Origin: CAZUXY01 sp964624235
GTDB lineage: Bacteria; Spirochaetota; UBA4802; UBA5368
Length of the DNA stretch: 64,000 nucleotides
Reading direction: 5' to 3'
Assembly: GCA_964624235.1 (NCBI GenBank)
Contig: CAZUXY010000016.1
Location: 1 to 64,000, forward strand
In this document: positions 17,437-26,794 of the stretch, in pieces
Layout of the letters: each line of letters opens with the position of its first letter
Position numbering within the stretch: position 1 is the stretch's first letter
The notes under the pieces: model-generated
Seen by the model: only the letters and a program-made list of their open reading frames with translations
The model's database searches: none
Told to the model about the DNA's origin: nothing
Translations under genes and position numbers: made by a program

Positions 17437-18018
17437 ATGATGATAAAAAAACACGATACACTATGCATGCGGGGGATTGTCTGCGCCGTGGGAAACAAGA
17501 TCATTTCGGCCGGTGTTATTCTGACCCTGCTCTTTAATTTCGGTTTTATGACGACCGTACAGGCGCTGACCGTGGAGGAAGCCGCGGGAAAGAAGGAGAA
17601 ACAGCATCAGCGCACCTATGACGAATTCAGCGGAAAGGCGCCGGAGCGCCGGGACGATGGGAGCGGACACCAGGAAAAGGACCCCAGGCTTGCCTGCATG
17701 CTTTCGCTTATCGTACCGGGAGGGGGGCATATTTATCTGAGGGAAGACCTCAAGGGGATTGCCTTTTGCCTGGTCACGGGCACCGGGTATGCCGCTTCAG
17801 GTTATTACCTTTATCTATCCCTGTTCGGTGAAGGGAGCAGTACCGAATTAAAATCAAAAATGATTATTTCGGGTCTTTTGTTTCTCGTGGCAGCCATAGT
17901 GCACGTCGTGGGGGTGGTCGAAGCGTACAACGATGCGGTTCAGATCAATGAGAAACGGTTTTATTACGGTTTTTACAGATCAAAATCGCCGTATGTGGCC
18001 CAAATTGAGTACGAATGA
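17437..18018 (+). CDS. Exported or membrane protein of unknown function
   Basis: A 193-residue protein. An N-terminal hydrophobic helix (about 18-42) is followed by a charged linker rich in Lys, Glu, Arg and Gln (about 45-80). Then comes a segment reading LSLIVPGGGHIYLREDLKGI, like the small-membrane-protein motif SxxxPGxGxxYxxxxxKG (DUF5683/TM2-type). Two further hydrophobic helices follow (about 103-125 and 140-160). Such proteins are common in spirochaetes and have no firm function. The ATG was chosen because GGAG lies just upstream; ATGs at 17440 and 17467 are alternatives. Confidence 0.7.
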   Translation: MMIKKHDTLCMRGIVCAVGNKIISAGVILTLLFNFGFMTTVQALTVEEAAGKKEKQHQRTYDEFSGKAPERRDDGSGHQEKDPRLACMLSLIVPGGGHIYLREDLKGIAFCLVTGTGYAASGYYLYLSLFGEGSSTELKSKMIISGLLFLVAAIVHVVGVVEAYNDAVQINEKRFYYGFYRSKSPYVAQIEYE

Positions 18019-18064
18019 CTCTGAAGACGATATCGGGGGACAAAATTCTTTACTTTTCAGGATT

Positions 18065-18093
18065 TTGATTGACGTAAAAAGTAGAGGTATAAT
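18065..18093 (+). promoter_or_regulatory. Sigma70-type promoter for tRNA and rplU operon
   Basis: TTGATT (18065-18070), a 17-base spacer and a perfect TATAAT (18088-18093). The tRNA begins 17 bases past the -10. The same transcript could continue into rplU, prp and rpmA. Confidence 0.65.
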
Positions 18094-18110
18094 ATTCTGT
18101 CCCATCTTAC

Positions 18111-18184
18111 GGGCCCATAGCTCAGTCGGTTAGAGCATCTGACTCATAATCAGAGGGTCCCTGGTTCGAATCCAGGTGGGCCCA
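18111..18184 (+). tRNA. tRNA with CAT anticodon (Met elongator or Ile2)
   Basis: A complete 74-base cloverleaf. The acceptor GGGCCCA pairs with TGGGCCC (18177-18183), discriminator A. The D-arm starts AGCTCAG, the anticodon stem TCTGA/TCAGA holds the loop CTCATAA, and the T-arm is CCTGG-TTCGAAT-CCAGG. CCA is not encoded. CAT may be elongator methionine, or isoleucine after lysidine modification; the sequence alone does not settle this. The lack of a C1:A72-type mismatch rules out initiator tRNA. Confidence 0.92.
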
Positions 18185-18246
18185 GAGGGTGATTTTACTA
18201 CCCTTATTTATTATTAAGTATGTATGAAATCCGGAGCGGGCACAAC

Positions 18247-18558
18247 ATGTATGCAATCGTTGAAATAGGAAACAAACAGTATCGCGTCGAAAAGGACATG
18301 ACTATAGATGTGGACAAGATATCCACCGAATCCGAGAACCTGACATTAGACAGGGTGCTGATGTACGTGGACGGGGAATCAGTAATGATCGGAAAACCCT
18401 ATCTTAACAATGTCAAGGTTTCAGCGAAGGTACTCGGGGAATCCCGTGGCAAAAAAGTGCGCGGCGTCAAGTTCAAAAAGCGGAAAAATTACACCCGTAC
18501 GCTGGGATTCAAGCCCCCCTATGTACAGTTGAAGATACAGGAGGTAGCCGTTATCTAA
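18247..18558 (+). CDS. rplU: 50S ribosomal protein L21
   Basis: 103 residues, the usual L21 length, beginning MYAIVEIGNKQYRVEK and ending with the basic region KKRKNYTRTLGFKPPYVQLKIQEV. It binds 23S rRNA. The ATG at 18247 was chosen over 18220 because all L21 proteins begin MYAIVE-like and GGAG lies nine bases upstream. It is first of the rplU-prp-rpmA set. Confidence 0.97.
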   Translation: MYAIVEIGNKQYRVEKDMTIDVDKISTESENLTLDRVLMYVDGESVMIGKPYLNNVKVSAKVLGESRGKKVRGVKFKKRKNYTRTLGFKPPYVQLKIQEVAVI

Positions 18559-18562
18559 TACC

Positions 18563-18922
18563 GTGGTAAGGGTGCGTTTCCAAAATCTGTCCCGCGAGGG
18601 TAAAATAATGCGGAATGATTTTCCCGAGGCGGTGATTACAATGGAAGGGCATTCGGGATACGGTTATGAAGGCGCCGATGTGGTTTGTGCGGGAATCTCA
18701 GCCGTAGTACAAACGGCACTGGCCGGCATTGCAGGGGTCGCATTGTTACCCCAGACGGTGAAAACCGAGAAAGGGTACCTCGGTACCAGAATAAAAACCG
18801 GCGGGAGAGACCGGCAAGCTGTTGAAAAGCTTGAAGTAATCGTTGCGACGATGATCCTGGGATTAAAGGAAATCGAAAAGTCTTACCCGGGAAGCCTGGA
18901 ACTTGTTTTTAAAGAAGATTGA
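18563..18922 (+). CDS. prp: Prp-type cysteine protease (DUF464)
   Basis: A 119-residue protein of the Prp family. In firmicutes Prp cleaves an N-terminal extension from ribosomal protein L27. The catalytic pair is visible as H30 in MEGHSGYG and C42 in GADVVCAGISA. The GTG start four bases after the rplU stop keeps the first beta strand (VRVRF), and coupling to rplU is likely. The usual position between rplU and rpmA is kept, but the L27 encoded next has no extension to cleave. Confidence 0.92.
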   Translation: MVRVRFQNLSREGKIMRNDFPEAVITMEGHSGYGYEGADVVCAGISAVVQTALAGIAGVALLPQTVKTEKGYLGTRIKTGGRDRQAVEKLEVIVATMILGLKEIEKSYPGSLELVFKED

Positions 18923-18995
18923 CTGCCGCGCGTTATTCGGGCGTTATTGCGGAGTAGACGACGGCGCGGTTAAAAAGTGAATACAGAGGTACACG

Positions 18996-19253
18996 ATGGC
19001 ACATAAAAAAGGCGGTGGTTCGACAAGAAACGGCCGTGACTCCAACGCCAAAAGGCTGGGAGTAAAACGATACGGCGGCGAACTGGTAAAGAGCGGCACT
19101 ATTCTGGTGCGTCAGCGGGGGACGAAAATCCATCCCGGTCATAACGTGGGCAGGGGAAGGGACGATACGCTCTTCGCCAAAGCGGACGGGGTGGTAAAAT
19201 ACGAAACGTTGACCAGATTCAGGAAAAAAGTATCCATTTATCCTGCGTCATAA
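18996..19253 (+). CDS. rpmA: 50S ribosomal protein L27
   Basis: 85 residues beginning MAHKKGGGSTRNGRDSNAKRLG, the mature form of L27, whose N-terminus reaches the peptidyl-transferase centre. AGAGG lies six bases before the ATG. The in-frame codon at 18978-18980 is TGA, only five codons upstream, so a longer cleavable precursor cannot be encoded. A strong hairpin follows at 19289. Confidence 0.97.
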   Translation: MAHKKGGGSTRNGRDSNAKRLGVKRYGGELVKSGTILVRQRGTKIHPGHNVGRGRDDTLFAKADGVVKYETLTRFRKKVSIYPAS

Positions 19254-19288
19254 ACCGCAACACCGAAAGGATTTTTAAAATTTAACCA

Positions 19289-19324
19289 AATAAATCGCGT
19301 ATCGCTACGCGATTTATTATTTTT
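19289..19324 (+). terminator. Terminator or attenuator between rpmA and obg
   Basis: A perfect 13-bp stem (19289-19301 with 19306-19318) closes a TCGC loop and is followed by A and five T. It lies only 15 bases before the obg start, so it may partly reduce transcription of obg and proB rather than fully end the operon. Confidence 0.8.
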
Positions 19325-19338
19325 AAAAGGGGTCACTT

Positions 19339-20319
19339 TTGAGCAGATTCACCGATACCATATCACTGTCGGTCAAGGCGGGCAACGGAGGCCCCGGTGC
19401 GGTTTCGTTTTTCAGGGAAAAGTATATTCCCAAGGGCGGTCCCGACGGAGGGGACGGGGGAAAGGGCGGCGATGTTTACCTTGAAGCCAGTAATTCGTAT
19501 ACCAACCTTTCACACCTTTTCCGTGACCGTGTATACAATGCGGAAAAAGGCAGACAGGGAATGGGACTTAACCGTCACGGTGCCGGCGGGAAAGACCTGA
19601 CCATCAAGGTCCCTCCGGGAACAGAAATTTATGATGCGGCAACGGGCGAGTTTCTTCACGACCTGCTGAAGGAAGGCGACCGGGTCCTGATAGCCTGCGG
19701 CGGCATCGGGGGCAGAGGCAATGCTTTTTTCAAATCCTCAACCCATCAGGCGCCCAGGTTCGCCCAGCCAGGCATGCCGGGAGAGGGAAAAAACCTTACC
19801 CTGAACCTGAAACTGATTGCTGATGTAGGGCTGGTGGGACTGCCGAACGCCGGGAAATCGACCCTGCTGGCAGCTCTCACCAACGCAAAACCGAGGATAG
19901 CCGATTATCCCTTCACCACCCTGGTGCCGAACCTCGGGGTGGTACAGAAAGAGGACGGCACCACCTATAAAATCGCTGATATCCCCGGTATTATTGAAGG
20001 AGCGCACCGGGGTCATGGTCTGGGACTTTCCTTTCTGCGTCATATAGAACGGGTAAAGGTGATACTTTACCTCATTGACGTACAGGAGCAGGATCCCCTG
20101 TACAACCTTAACCTGTTAAGGGCCGAACTTGAGTCGTACAACCGGGAACTGCTGAGCAGGCCTTCAGCGGTCCTGGTCACGAAAATTGATCTTGCCGACG
20201 AAAACGCCGTACGGAAAGTTATTGACCAAATCAAAGAGGATTATATCGTACCGGTATCTGCGGTAACCGGCCACAACATTCAGATGCTTGCAGGCGTAAT
20301 AGATCGTCTTCTGGAGTAA
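19339..20319 (+). CDS. obg: GTPase Obg (ribosome assembly)
   Basis: A 326-residue Obg. The glycine-rich N-terminal Obg fold (about 1-158, e.g. GGPDGGDGGKGGD) precedes a G domain with P-loop GLPNAGKST, switch region DYPFTTLVPNLG, DIPGIIEGA and TKID. It acts in 50S maturation and stress response. The start is TTG with AGGGG upstream. The protein ends right after the G domain and lacks the C-terminal OCT domain found in many firmicute members. proB follows four bases later. Confidence 0.96.
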   Translation: MSRFTDTISLSVKAGNGGPGAVSFFREKYIPKGGPDGGDGGKGGDVYLEASNSYTNLSHLFRDRVYNAEKGRQGMGLNRHGAGGKDLTIKVPPGTEIYDAATGEFLHDLLKEGDRVLIACGGIGGRGNAFFKSSTHQAPRFAQPGMPGEGKNLTLNLKLIADVGLVGLPNAGKSTLLAALTNAKPRIADYPFTTLVPNLGVVQKEDGTTYKIADIPGIIEGAHRGHGLGLSFLRHIERVKVILYLIDVQEQDPLYNLNLLRAELESYNRELLSRPSAVLVTKIDLADENAVRKVIDQIKEDYIVPVSAVTGHNIQMLAGVIDRLLE

Positions 20320-20323
20320 GACC

Positions 20324-21433
20324 TTGCCCCGAAAACTGGTTCTCGGAAAAGTGAAGCGTGTCGTGGTAAAGGTGGGTACTTCCACTATCACCGATAACGG
20401 CTTCATATCGGGCAGGCGCATTTCGCGGCTGGTTGCGGACATACTCGACGTTATTGCCAGGGGATACGAAATAATAATCGTCTCTTCGGGCGCCATCGGC
20501 GCGGGGTGCGGCGCGCTGGGTAAAAAGAGAGAGAATCTCACAATCCCTGAAAAACAGGCCCTGGCGGCGGTGGGGCAGACCATACTTATCAATGAATACC
20601 GCAGGTATTTCATGAAAAGGGGACATGACGTAGGCCAGATATTACTGACTGAAGACGACGTGATGCACCGCCGGCGGTTTCTCAACGCCCGAAACACCTT
20701 CAACAGCCTTCTGGAAATGGGGATTATTCCGGTCGTAAACGAGAACGACTCGGTCGTGATAAAAGAGATAAAATTCGGAGACAACGATACACTCTCAGCC
20801 CACGTGGCGAACATTGTCGAAGCGGACCTCCTGATCATACTCTCCGACGTGGACGGCCTTTACCGTCAACTTTCCGACGCGTCGCCGGTGTACGAGGTGT
20901 ATAAAATAGACGAGGAGATCCGTAAATGGGCCGGAGGGGTTGGCAGCGAATACGGCACCGGCGGAATGCTGACGAAGCTCAGTGCTGCTGAAATAATAAT
21001 GAAATCCGGCGAGATTATGGTGATCGCAAACGGGAAAAAGAAAGGTGTTATTGGAAGGATACTCTCGGGTGAGAAGCTGGGAACATTCTTTATCGGGAAC
21101 AACGCCTCCATGAAAAGCCGCAAACGCTGGATTGCGTTCAACATGAAGACCAGAGGCAGGCTGACAATAGACGATGGTGCGGTAGAGGCCCTGAGCAGAT
21201 CGAAACGGTCTCTGCTGGCCTCGGGTATCACCGGAGTGGAGGGCCGGTTCGACCTGGGGGACGCCGTGGAAATCGTGGACTTGCGCCGGCACCCGATCGG
21301 CAAGGGTATCGTGAATTATACCAGGGATGAACTTGTCCAGATAATGGGGCGAAAAACGTATGAAATAAAGCGCATACTGGGCAGCACTTACTATGACGAG
21401 GTGATCAACCGCGACGACCTGATCCTGTATTAA
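20324..21433 (+). CDS. proB: Glutamate 5-kinase with PUA domain
   Basis: A 369-residue enzyme that phosphorylates glutamate in the first step of proline synthesis. The amino-acid kinase domain (about 1-255) shows VVKVGTSTIT, SSGAIGAG, ENDSV and GTGGMLTKL. A C-terminal PUA domain (about 278-360) is present. The start is TTG, with GGAG from the end of obg as ribosome-binding site. proA is not adjacent, unlike in many spirochaetes where it follows. Confidence 0.95.
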   Translation: MPRKLVLGKVKRVVVKVGTSTITDNGFISGRRISRLVADILDVIARGYEIIIVSSGAIGAGCGALGKKRENLTIPEKQALAAVGQTILINEYRRYFMKRGHDVGQILLTEDDVMHRRRFLNARNTFNSLLEMGIIPVVNENDSVVIKEIKFGDNDTLSAHVANIVEADLLIILSDVDGLYRQLSDASPVYEVYKIDEEIRKWAGGVGSEYGTGGMLTKLSAAEIIMKSGEIMVIANGKKKGVIGRILSGEKLGTFFIGNNASMKSRKRWIAFNMKTRGRLTIDDGAVEALSRSKRSLLASGITGVEGRFDLGDAVEIVDLRRHPIGKGIVNYTRDELVQIMGRKTYEIKRILGSTYYDEVINRDDLILY

Positions 21434-21556
21434 AAAAAGATGCTTGATAATGTAACCTCGGTGTGGGTTTTATTCACACAATACAGGACCGCACTCGGAT
21501 TATAATCGGTAAAACAGTACCAACGGACGGATAAATTTCATCAGCAGGGAACCGGT

Positions 21557-21588
21557 GGCAGGGTGCTTTACCTATCAGGAACCCTGCC
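21557..21588 (+). promoter_or_regulatory. Structured leader of secA
   Basis: GGCAGGGT (21557-21564) pairs perfectly with ACCCTGCC (21581-21588) across a 16-base loop. A second hairpin, GGGAC/GTCCC, follows at about 21594-21610, with TTTT just after it. The two structures lie 35-90 bases before secA and could attenuate it. No upstream secM-like reading frame was seen. Confidence 0.4.
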
Positions 21589-21643
21589 CTGACGGGACCG
21601 GTCCTGTCCCGGTCGTTTTGCAATATGAAAGCAGAGGTAAACC

Positions 21644-24388
21644 ATGATAGATAAGATTCTGAGTCTCTTTTTCGGGACCAAACATGAAAGAGACATCAAG
21701 AGGATGCGTCCCTATGTGGACCTGGTAAACTCGCTGGAACCCGACATAAAGAGGCTTTCCAGCGACCAGCTGAAAGCCAAGACCGCTGAATTCAGGGGAA
21801 AGCTCGAGATGGGAGAGTCCCTGGATGCGCTGCTTCCGGAAGCCTTTGCCGTGGTCAGGGAAGCATCGGTGAGGACCCTCGGGATGCGGCATTTCGATGT
21901 ACAGCTCATGGGCGGTATTGTACTGCACGAGGGAAAAATCTCCGAAATGAAGACTGGTGAGGGGAAAACGCTGGTCGCGACCCTGCCGGTATACCTCAAC
22001 GCACTGACAGGAAAGGGCGTGCATGTAGTAACGGTGAACGACTACCTGGCGCGTCGTGATGCGGAGTGGATGGGGGCAATCTATAAGTTCCTCGGCCTCA
22101 CCGTGGGAGTTATTCAGCACGATCTGGATCCATACGAGCGCCAGGATGCCTACGGCTGTGACGTAACGTACGGTACCAACAACGAATTCGGTTTCGATTA
22201 CCTCCGGGACAACATGGTCGAGCATCTGAGCCTCAGGGTGCAGCGCGAGCTGAATTATGCGATTGTCGATGAAGTGGACTCGATTCTTATTGATGAGGCC
22301 CGCACGCCGCTTATCATCTCAGGGTCCACCGATGAATCCACTAAAAAGTATTATCTGGTCAACAAGATCATCCCGAGCCTGCGGGATGGGGAGGATTACG
22401 AAGTCAACGAGAAGGAGAGGAATGCGCTCCTCACGGAATCGGGGGTGCGCAGGGTGGAAAAACTCCTCAAGATCGACAACCTTTACGACAACCGGAATAT
22501 AGAACTGGTGCATCATGTTACCCAGGCCCTCAAAGCCCATGCGCTTTTCCAGCGGGACGTGGATTATATCGTGAAAGACGGCCAGGTCGTTATTGTGGAC
22601 GAGTTTACCGGCCGCCTGATGCCGGGCAGGCGTTATTCAGACGGGCTGCACCAGGCGCTGGAGGCCAAGGAGAACGTCACTATCGCGCGGGAAAGCCAGA
22701 CCCTGGCGACCGTCACCTTTCAGAATTTTTTCAGGATGTACAACAAGCTTGCCGGAATGACGGGAACCGCCGATACCGAAGCCGTTGAATTCAAGAAGAT
22801 ATACAGTCTCGATGTCGTAGTGGTCCCCACCAACGAACCAATGATCCGTACGGACTATCCCGACCGTGTTTACAGAACGGAAAGGGAAAAATACAACGCC
22901 ATCGTTGCCGAGATCGAGGATCTTCGGTCCAGGGAACAACCCGTGCTCGTGGGTACCATATCGATTGAAAAATCAGAGAAGCTGTCTAAGATGCTCAAAG
23001 GCCGCGGCATTCCTCACAACGTGCTTAACGCCAAATACCATGAGCGGGAGGCCCAGATCGTCGCCGAGGCGGGAAGGCCAGGATCGGTCACCATTGCCAC
23101 CAATATGGCCGGTCGCGGTACCGACATAGTGCTGGGCGGCAGGCGTACCTACATAGACGAAATGGAATCGCACGTTCCGGTGCACGAAGCATCCCTGTGG
23201 GATGAGTTCAGGCTGGCCATATTGAGGAATGACTTCACCGGTTCGGATTCCATGGTCGAGAAAATGGTGGGGCAGGACAAGCAGAAGGGGCAGCAGATAA
23301 GAAGGGCCGGGCAGGAGTGGCTCGGTAACCATGAGAAGGTGGTAAAGGCCGGCGGACTGCATATACTTGGAACAGAACGGCATGAAGCACGGCGCATCGA
23401 TAACCAGCTGAGGGGTCGATCGGGCCGCCAGGGTGACCCGGGTTCCTCCCGCTTTTATCTGTCGCTGGAAGACGACCTTATGCGTATATTCGGATCTGAC
23501 AGGATATCGTCGGTAATGCAGCGGCTGGGTATGGAAGAAGGACAGGAAATCGAAAGCAGGATGGTTTCCAAAGCGATAGCCAATGCCCAGAAACGTGTTG
23601 AGGGAAGAAACTTCGACATTCGTAAACACCTTCTGGAATATGACGATGTGATGAATTCACAGAGGGAATTCATTTATAAGGAAAGGGACAGGATACTTAA
23701 GGGCGAGGATATATCGAATACGATACGGGAATACGTGAAAGAGGTGTGCGAGGACGGTGTGGAGACGTTTACCGGTGGTCGCGCCCATCATGAAGAGTGG
23801 AACATCGAGGGATTGAAACAATGGTTGCGTAACACCTTTATGCTCGAGTTGGATGGAACTGATGACGACACCGGCCGGATGAACTATGATGACCTGATTG
23901 ATCGAATAAAAAGCGATTGTCTTAAAAAATACGATGAGAAGAAGACCGATGTGGACCCTGAAGCCCTTAAGTCCCTTGAAAGAATGCTCACTCTCCAGGT
24001 AATCGACAACAAATGGAAGGAACACCTGCTTGAGATGGACGAGCTTCGGGACGGTATCTGGACGGTGGGGTACAGCGAGCGCAACCCTCTGGTGGAATAT
24101 AAACTGAGGGCGTTTGAACTTTTTCATGAGACCCTGGGAAGGATGAAGCACGATGTGGTCGACCTGCTCATGAAGGTACAGGTTAAAGAGGTGGTTGAAG
24201 AGGAATTCGAGTACCGCAAAATCGGGCAGGAATACCACCCCGAGGTGGAACAATTCGGCGCCGGCGGCATACCGCTGGTGGAAAGCGATGTGCCTCTGAT
24301 GAAAAGGAAGAGCCCCGATGATGAATCCGAACAGATCACCGTGGGCGGCGTAAAACGAAAGAAGACCAGAAGGAGCCGGCGTAGCTGA
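21644..24388 (+). CDS. secA: Preprotein translocase ATPase SecA
   Basis: A 914-residue motor that drives unfolded proteins through SecYEG. Seen: Walker A MKTGEGKT near 105, Walker B DEVDSILIDEARTPL, the preprotein cross-linking region, the second helicase lobe with TNMAGRGTDIVLGG, and QLRGRSGRQGDPG. The C-terminus ends in a basic KRKKTRRSRRS and lacks the zinc-binding CxCxSGxx(C/H)C motif that contacts SecB and lipids, a loss also known in other lineages. glmM starts one base after the stop, so the two are probably cotranscribed. Confidence 0.97.
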   Translation: MIDKILSLFFGTKHERDIKRMRPYVDLVNSLEPDIKRLSSDQLKAKTAEFRGKLEMGESLDALLPEAFAVVREASVRTLGMRHFDVQLMGGIVLHEGKISEMKTGEGKTLVATLPVYLNALTGKGVHVVTVNDYLARRDAEWMGAIYKFLGLTVGVIQHDLDPYERQDAYGCDVTYGTNNEFGFDYLRDNMVEHLSLRVQRELNYAIVDEVDSILIDEARTPLIISGSTDESTKKYYLVNKIIPSLRDGEDYEVNEKERNALLTESGVRRVEKLLKIDNLYDNRNIELVHHVTQALKAHALFQRDVDYIVKDGQVVIVDEFTGRLMPGRRYSDGLHQALEAKENVTIARESQTLATVTFQNFFRMYNKLAGMTGTADTEAVEFKKIYSLDVVVVPTNEPMIRTDYPDRVYRTEREKYNAIVAEIEDLRSREQPVLVGTISIEKSEKLSKMLKGRGIPHNVLNAKYHEREAQIVAEAGRPGSVTIATNMAGRGTDIVLGGRRTYIDEMESHVPVHEASLWDEFRLAILRNDFTGSDSMVEKMVGQDKQKGQQIRRAGQEWLGNHEKVVKAGGLHILGTERHEARRIDNQLRGRSGRQGDPGSSRFYLSLEDDLMRIFGSDRISSVMQRLGMEEGQEIESRMVSKAIANAQKRVEGRNFDIRKHLLEYDDVMNSQREFIYKERDRILKGEDISNTIREYVKEVCEDGVETFTGGRAHHEEWNIEGLKQWLRNTFMLELDGTDDDTGRMNYDDLIDRIKSDCLKKYDEKKTDVDPEALKSLERMLTLQVIDNKWKEHLLEMDELRDGIWTVGYSERNPLVEYKLRAFELFHETLGRMKHDVVDLLMKVQVKEVVEEEFEYRKIGQEYHPEVEQFGAGGIPLVESDVPLMKRKSPDDESEQITVGGVKRKKTRRSRRS

Positions 24389-24389
24389 T

Positions 24390-25751
24390 ATGGCCTCACG
24401 GCTGATGAAAAGCGTTTCTGGAATCAGAGGGGTTGTGGGGGATACCCTCACACCCGAGCTGGTGGTACAGGTTGGCGGAGCCTTCGCCCGCTTTTGCCGT
24501 CGGGGTACGGTTGTACTGGGTAGAGACAGCCGGCCCACGGGAGAGGCCGTTTCCGGGATGCTGAGGTCGGTACTCATGCTGTCCGGTTGCGATGTCATAG
24601 ATCTCGGTATAGTCCCGACTCCCACGGTGCAGATCATGGTGGAAAAATTGAAATCAGACGGCGGTGTGATTGTTTCGGCGTCGCATAACCCCGTGGAGTG
24701 GAACGCTTTCAAACTGGTAAGCAAAAAGGGGACCTTTCTGAACGCGGCCGATATGAAACGGTTCTTCATGATGATGGAAGAAGAGACAAGTTACCCTCCA
24801 TGGAACAGGACCGGCGTACTGGTATCGAACAGCGATGCCGCGGCCATACACTGTGAAAAAGTGCGTGCCGTAATTAATCCCCGACGAATCAGAAAAAAAA
24901 GATACCGTGTTGTGCTTGATTCGGTAAACGGTGCGGGATCGGTCATCACCATCGATCTGCTGAAATCTCTGGGGTGCGAGGTGATTCCTCTTTACTGCAC
25001 CATGAACGGAAGATTCCCCCGCGGTGCCGAACCGTTGCCCGGGAACCTGAAAGCGCTTTCAGCCAGGGTAAAAAGTTCCAGGGCCGATATCGGTTTCGCC
25101 CAGGACCCGGACGCTGACCGGCTGGCGATAGTGGATGAAAAAGGAATACCCATCGGGGAGGAATATACCGTCACACTCGTAACGGAGCATATCCTCTCGA
25201 AAAAGCGAGGAGAGGTGGTGGTAAATCTTTCAACCACCCGGGCGGTGGAAGACGTGGCGGCGGCGCACGGATGTACGCTGGCAAGGTCAAAGGTGGGTGA
25301 GATACACGTGGTGGAGGAGATGCGCCGGCGTGGGGCATTGATCGGCGGGGAGGGAAACGGCGGCGTGATATCGCCCGAGGTCCATCTTGGAAGGGACAGT
25401 CTTGCCGGGATAGGTTATGTGCTCGATATGATGGCGGAAAGGAACAAATCGGTGAGTGAACTGGTTTCTTTTCTGCCCCGGTACTGCATGAAGAAGGGCA
25501 AAATCACACTGGGTTCCGCCGGCGCAGGGGATCTGCTGAAAAAGGTCGCTGAAACCTTCAGTAAAGAACGGCGGTCCGATATCGACGGACTGCGGATCGA
25601 TTTTGATCATCAAAATGATTTTGCGGGCGGATGGGTGCATTTGCGCCCGTCAAACACCGAGCCGGTATTTCGAATCATCGCGGAAGGTAAAACAAGAACA
25701 CAGGCAGAAAAGATATATTCATTTTTTGACAAACTGTTCCGCAGGCATTAG
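24390..25751 (+). CDS. glmM: Phosphoglucosamine mutase family protein
   Basis: A 453-residue alpha-D-phosphohexomutase. The active-site phosphoserine lies in SASHNP (S98), the metal loop is DPDADR, the sugar-specificity loop is GEGNGG and the phosphate-binding loop is RPSNTEP. GEGNGG and the overall length fit the bacterial/archaeal GlmM group, which makes glucosamine-1-phosphate for peptidoglycan and LPS, but phosphomannomutase activity cannot be excluded. It directly follows secA. Confidence 0.85.
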   Translation: MASRLMKSVSGIRGVVGDTLTPELVVQVGGAFARFCRRGTVVLGRDSRPTGEAVSGMLRSVLMLSGCDVIDLGIVPTPTVQIMVEKLKSDGGVIVSASHNPVEWNAFKLVSKKGTFLNAADMKRFFMMMEEETSYPPWNRTGVLVSNSDAAAIHCEKVRAVINPRRIRKKRYRVVLDSVNGAGSVITIDLLKSLGCEVIPLYCTMNGRFPRGAEPLPGNLKALSARVKSSRADIGFAQDPDADRLAIVDEKGIPIGEEYTVTLVTEHILSKKRGEVVVNLSTTRAVEDVAAAHGCTLARSKVGEIHVVEEMRRRGALIGGEGNGGVISPEVHLGRDSLAGIGYVLDMMAERNKSVSELVSFLPRYCMKKGKITLGSAGAGDLLKKVAETFSKERRSDIDGLRIDFDHQNDFAGGWVHLRPSNTEPVFRIIAEGKTRTQAEKIYSFFDKLFRRH

Positions 25752-25800
25752 TTGGTATCTGCAGTGAGTCCCTGCTGTAATAACGGGAACCTGACAAACC

Positions 25801-26490
25801 TCAGGGAAGCAGTATCTTCAGCACTCTCGAAGTATCGGCAAGATCGTCAAAGTAATAATCGGGATGATGGCCCTGCAATATTTCGCGTTCGGTCCATCCA
25901 GTCCCCACGGCTATGGTGACCGCTCCTGCCGACTTGCCGCATTCGATATCGAACGGGGTGTCGCCGATTATGAACATATCGTGATAGGGAATGTCCCATC
26001 CGAAAAGATCCTGTATCCTTTTTCGTGCAATGCCCGGCATCTGGTTGCGCACGGGGGTATCATCGCTGAATACTCCGAACTTAAAATAATCCATAAGATC
26101 AAACACCTTCAGTTTTATCCTTGCCCCTCCTTCGAAATTACCCGTCAGCAGGCCGGTCAGGGTACCTGGGGCGCCGTTTAAACGTTCAAGAAGTTCTTTT
26201 ACCCCTGGAAGCAAAATCGGTTGCGACTCCCTGATATAACGGTCTAGAAATGAGAAATGCTTCTGTTTGAGGAGTTCAAGCTTTTTATCTATGGTTTCCC
26301 TGCTTATGCCCACCGGTATAAGCGACTCGTAGACGATGAGCGGGTCGGTTTTTCCCTGGAAATGTACGCTGTCCATCACCCCTGAGGTTCCAAAGGTTTC
26401 CTCTGTCGCTCTTTTCAGGGACCTTTTACCGGCACCGTCAAACCGTACCAGTGTCCCGTCGATATCGAATAAAACCGCTTTAATAACCAT
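25801..26490 (-). CDS. HAD-superfamily hydrolase, phosphoglycolate-phosphatase-like
   Basis: A 229-residue haloacid-dehalogenase phosphatase with an alpha-helical cap inserted after motif I. Motif I is FDIDGTLV, motif II the T in GLLTGNF, motif III the lysine of the RKRIQ region, and motif IV IGDTPFDIECGKSAG. The layout is like Gph phosphatases, but the substrate is not set by sequence. ATG 26490 was preferred to a TTG seven codons upstream because homologues start just before the first strand. It is convergent with glmM. Confidence 0.85.
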   Translation of the reverse strand: MVIKAVLFDIDGTLVRFDGAGKRSLKRATEETFGTSGVMDSVHFQGKTDPLIVYESLIPVGISRETIDKKLELLKQKHFSFLDRYIRESQPILLPGVKELLERLNGAPGTLTGLLTGNFEGGARIKLKVFDLMDYFKFGVFSDDTPVRNQMPGIARKRIQDLFGWDIPYHDMFIIGDTPFDIECGKSAGAVTIAVGTGWTEREILQGHHPDYYFDDLADTSRVLKILLP

Positions 26491-26681
26491 ACTGGTCCGT
26501 GTGGATTTCAATAAATGCCATATAAAAGTCCCGGATAGGTATTGTAAACCTGATTTCCATATTCAAATAAAATACTGATGATAATATGACCGATATACGG
26601 GGCATACATGGCGTCCGGTCATGGAGAGGTTTTACGTGTTGTATCGTGTAAGATAGCATCAGGAATGGAATAATCTTATTA

Positions 26682-26777
26682 ATGAAATTCTCGTATCAAC
26701 CCGATCATTATATGGAAGAGGTGTTCAGGGCAGACCTCCTTGAGATCGACTCGAACATGAGCCCGCTGGGCTATTGA
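26682..26777 (+). CDS. Possible 31-aa leader ORF
   Basis: A short frame (MKFSYQPDHYMEEVFRAD at its start) whose stop overlaps a TTG in frame with the CheX-like protein. No good ribosome-binding site is placed before it, and no family is recognised. It may be an upstream peptide that couples translation to the CheX-like gene, or chance. Confidence 0.25.
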   Translation: MKFSYQPDHYMEEVFRADLLEIDSNMSPLGY

Positions 26778-26794
26778 GAATGAAGGAAAAATCC

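Noticed and set aside
23657..24769. A 370-codon open frame on the minus strand opposite secA and glmM
   Set aside because: It is fully antisense to two clear genes, has no ribosome-binding site and shows no recognisable family.
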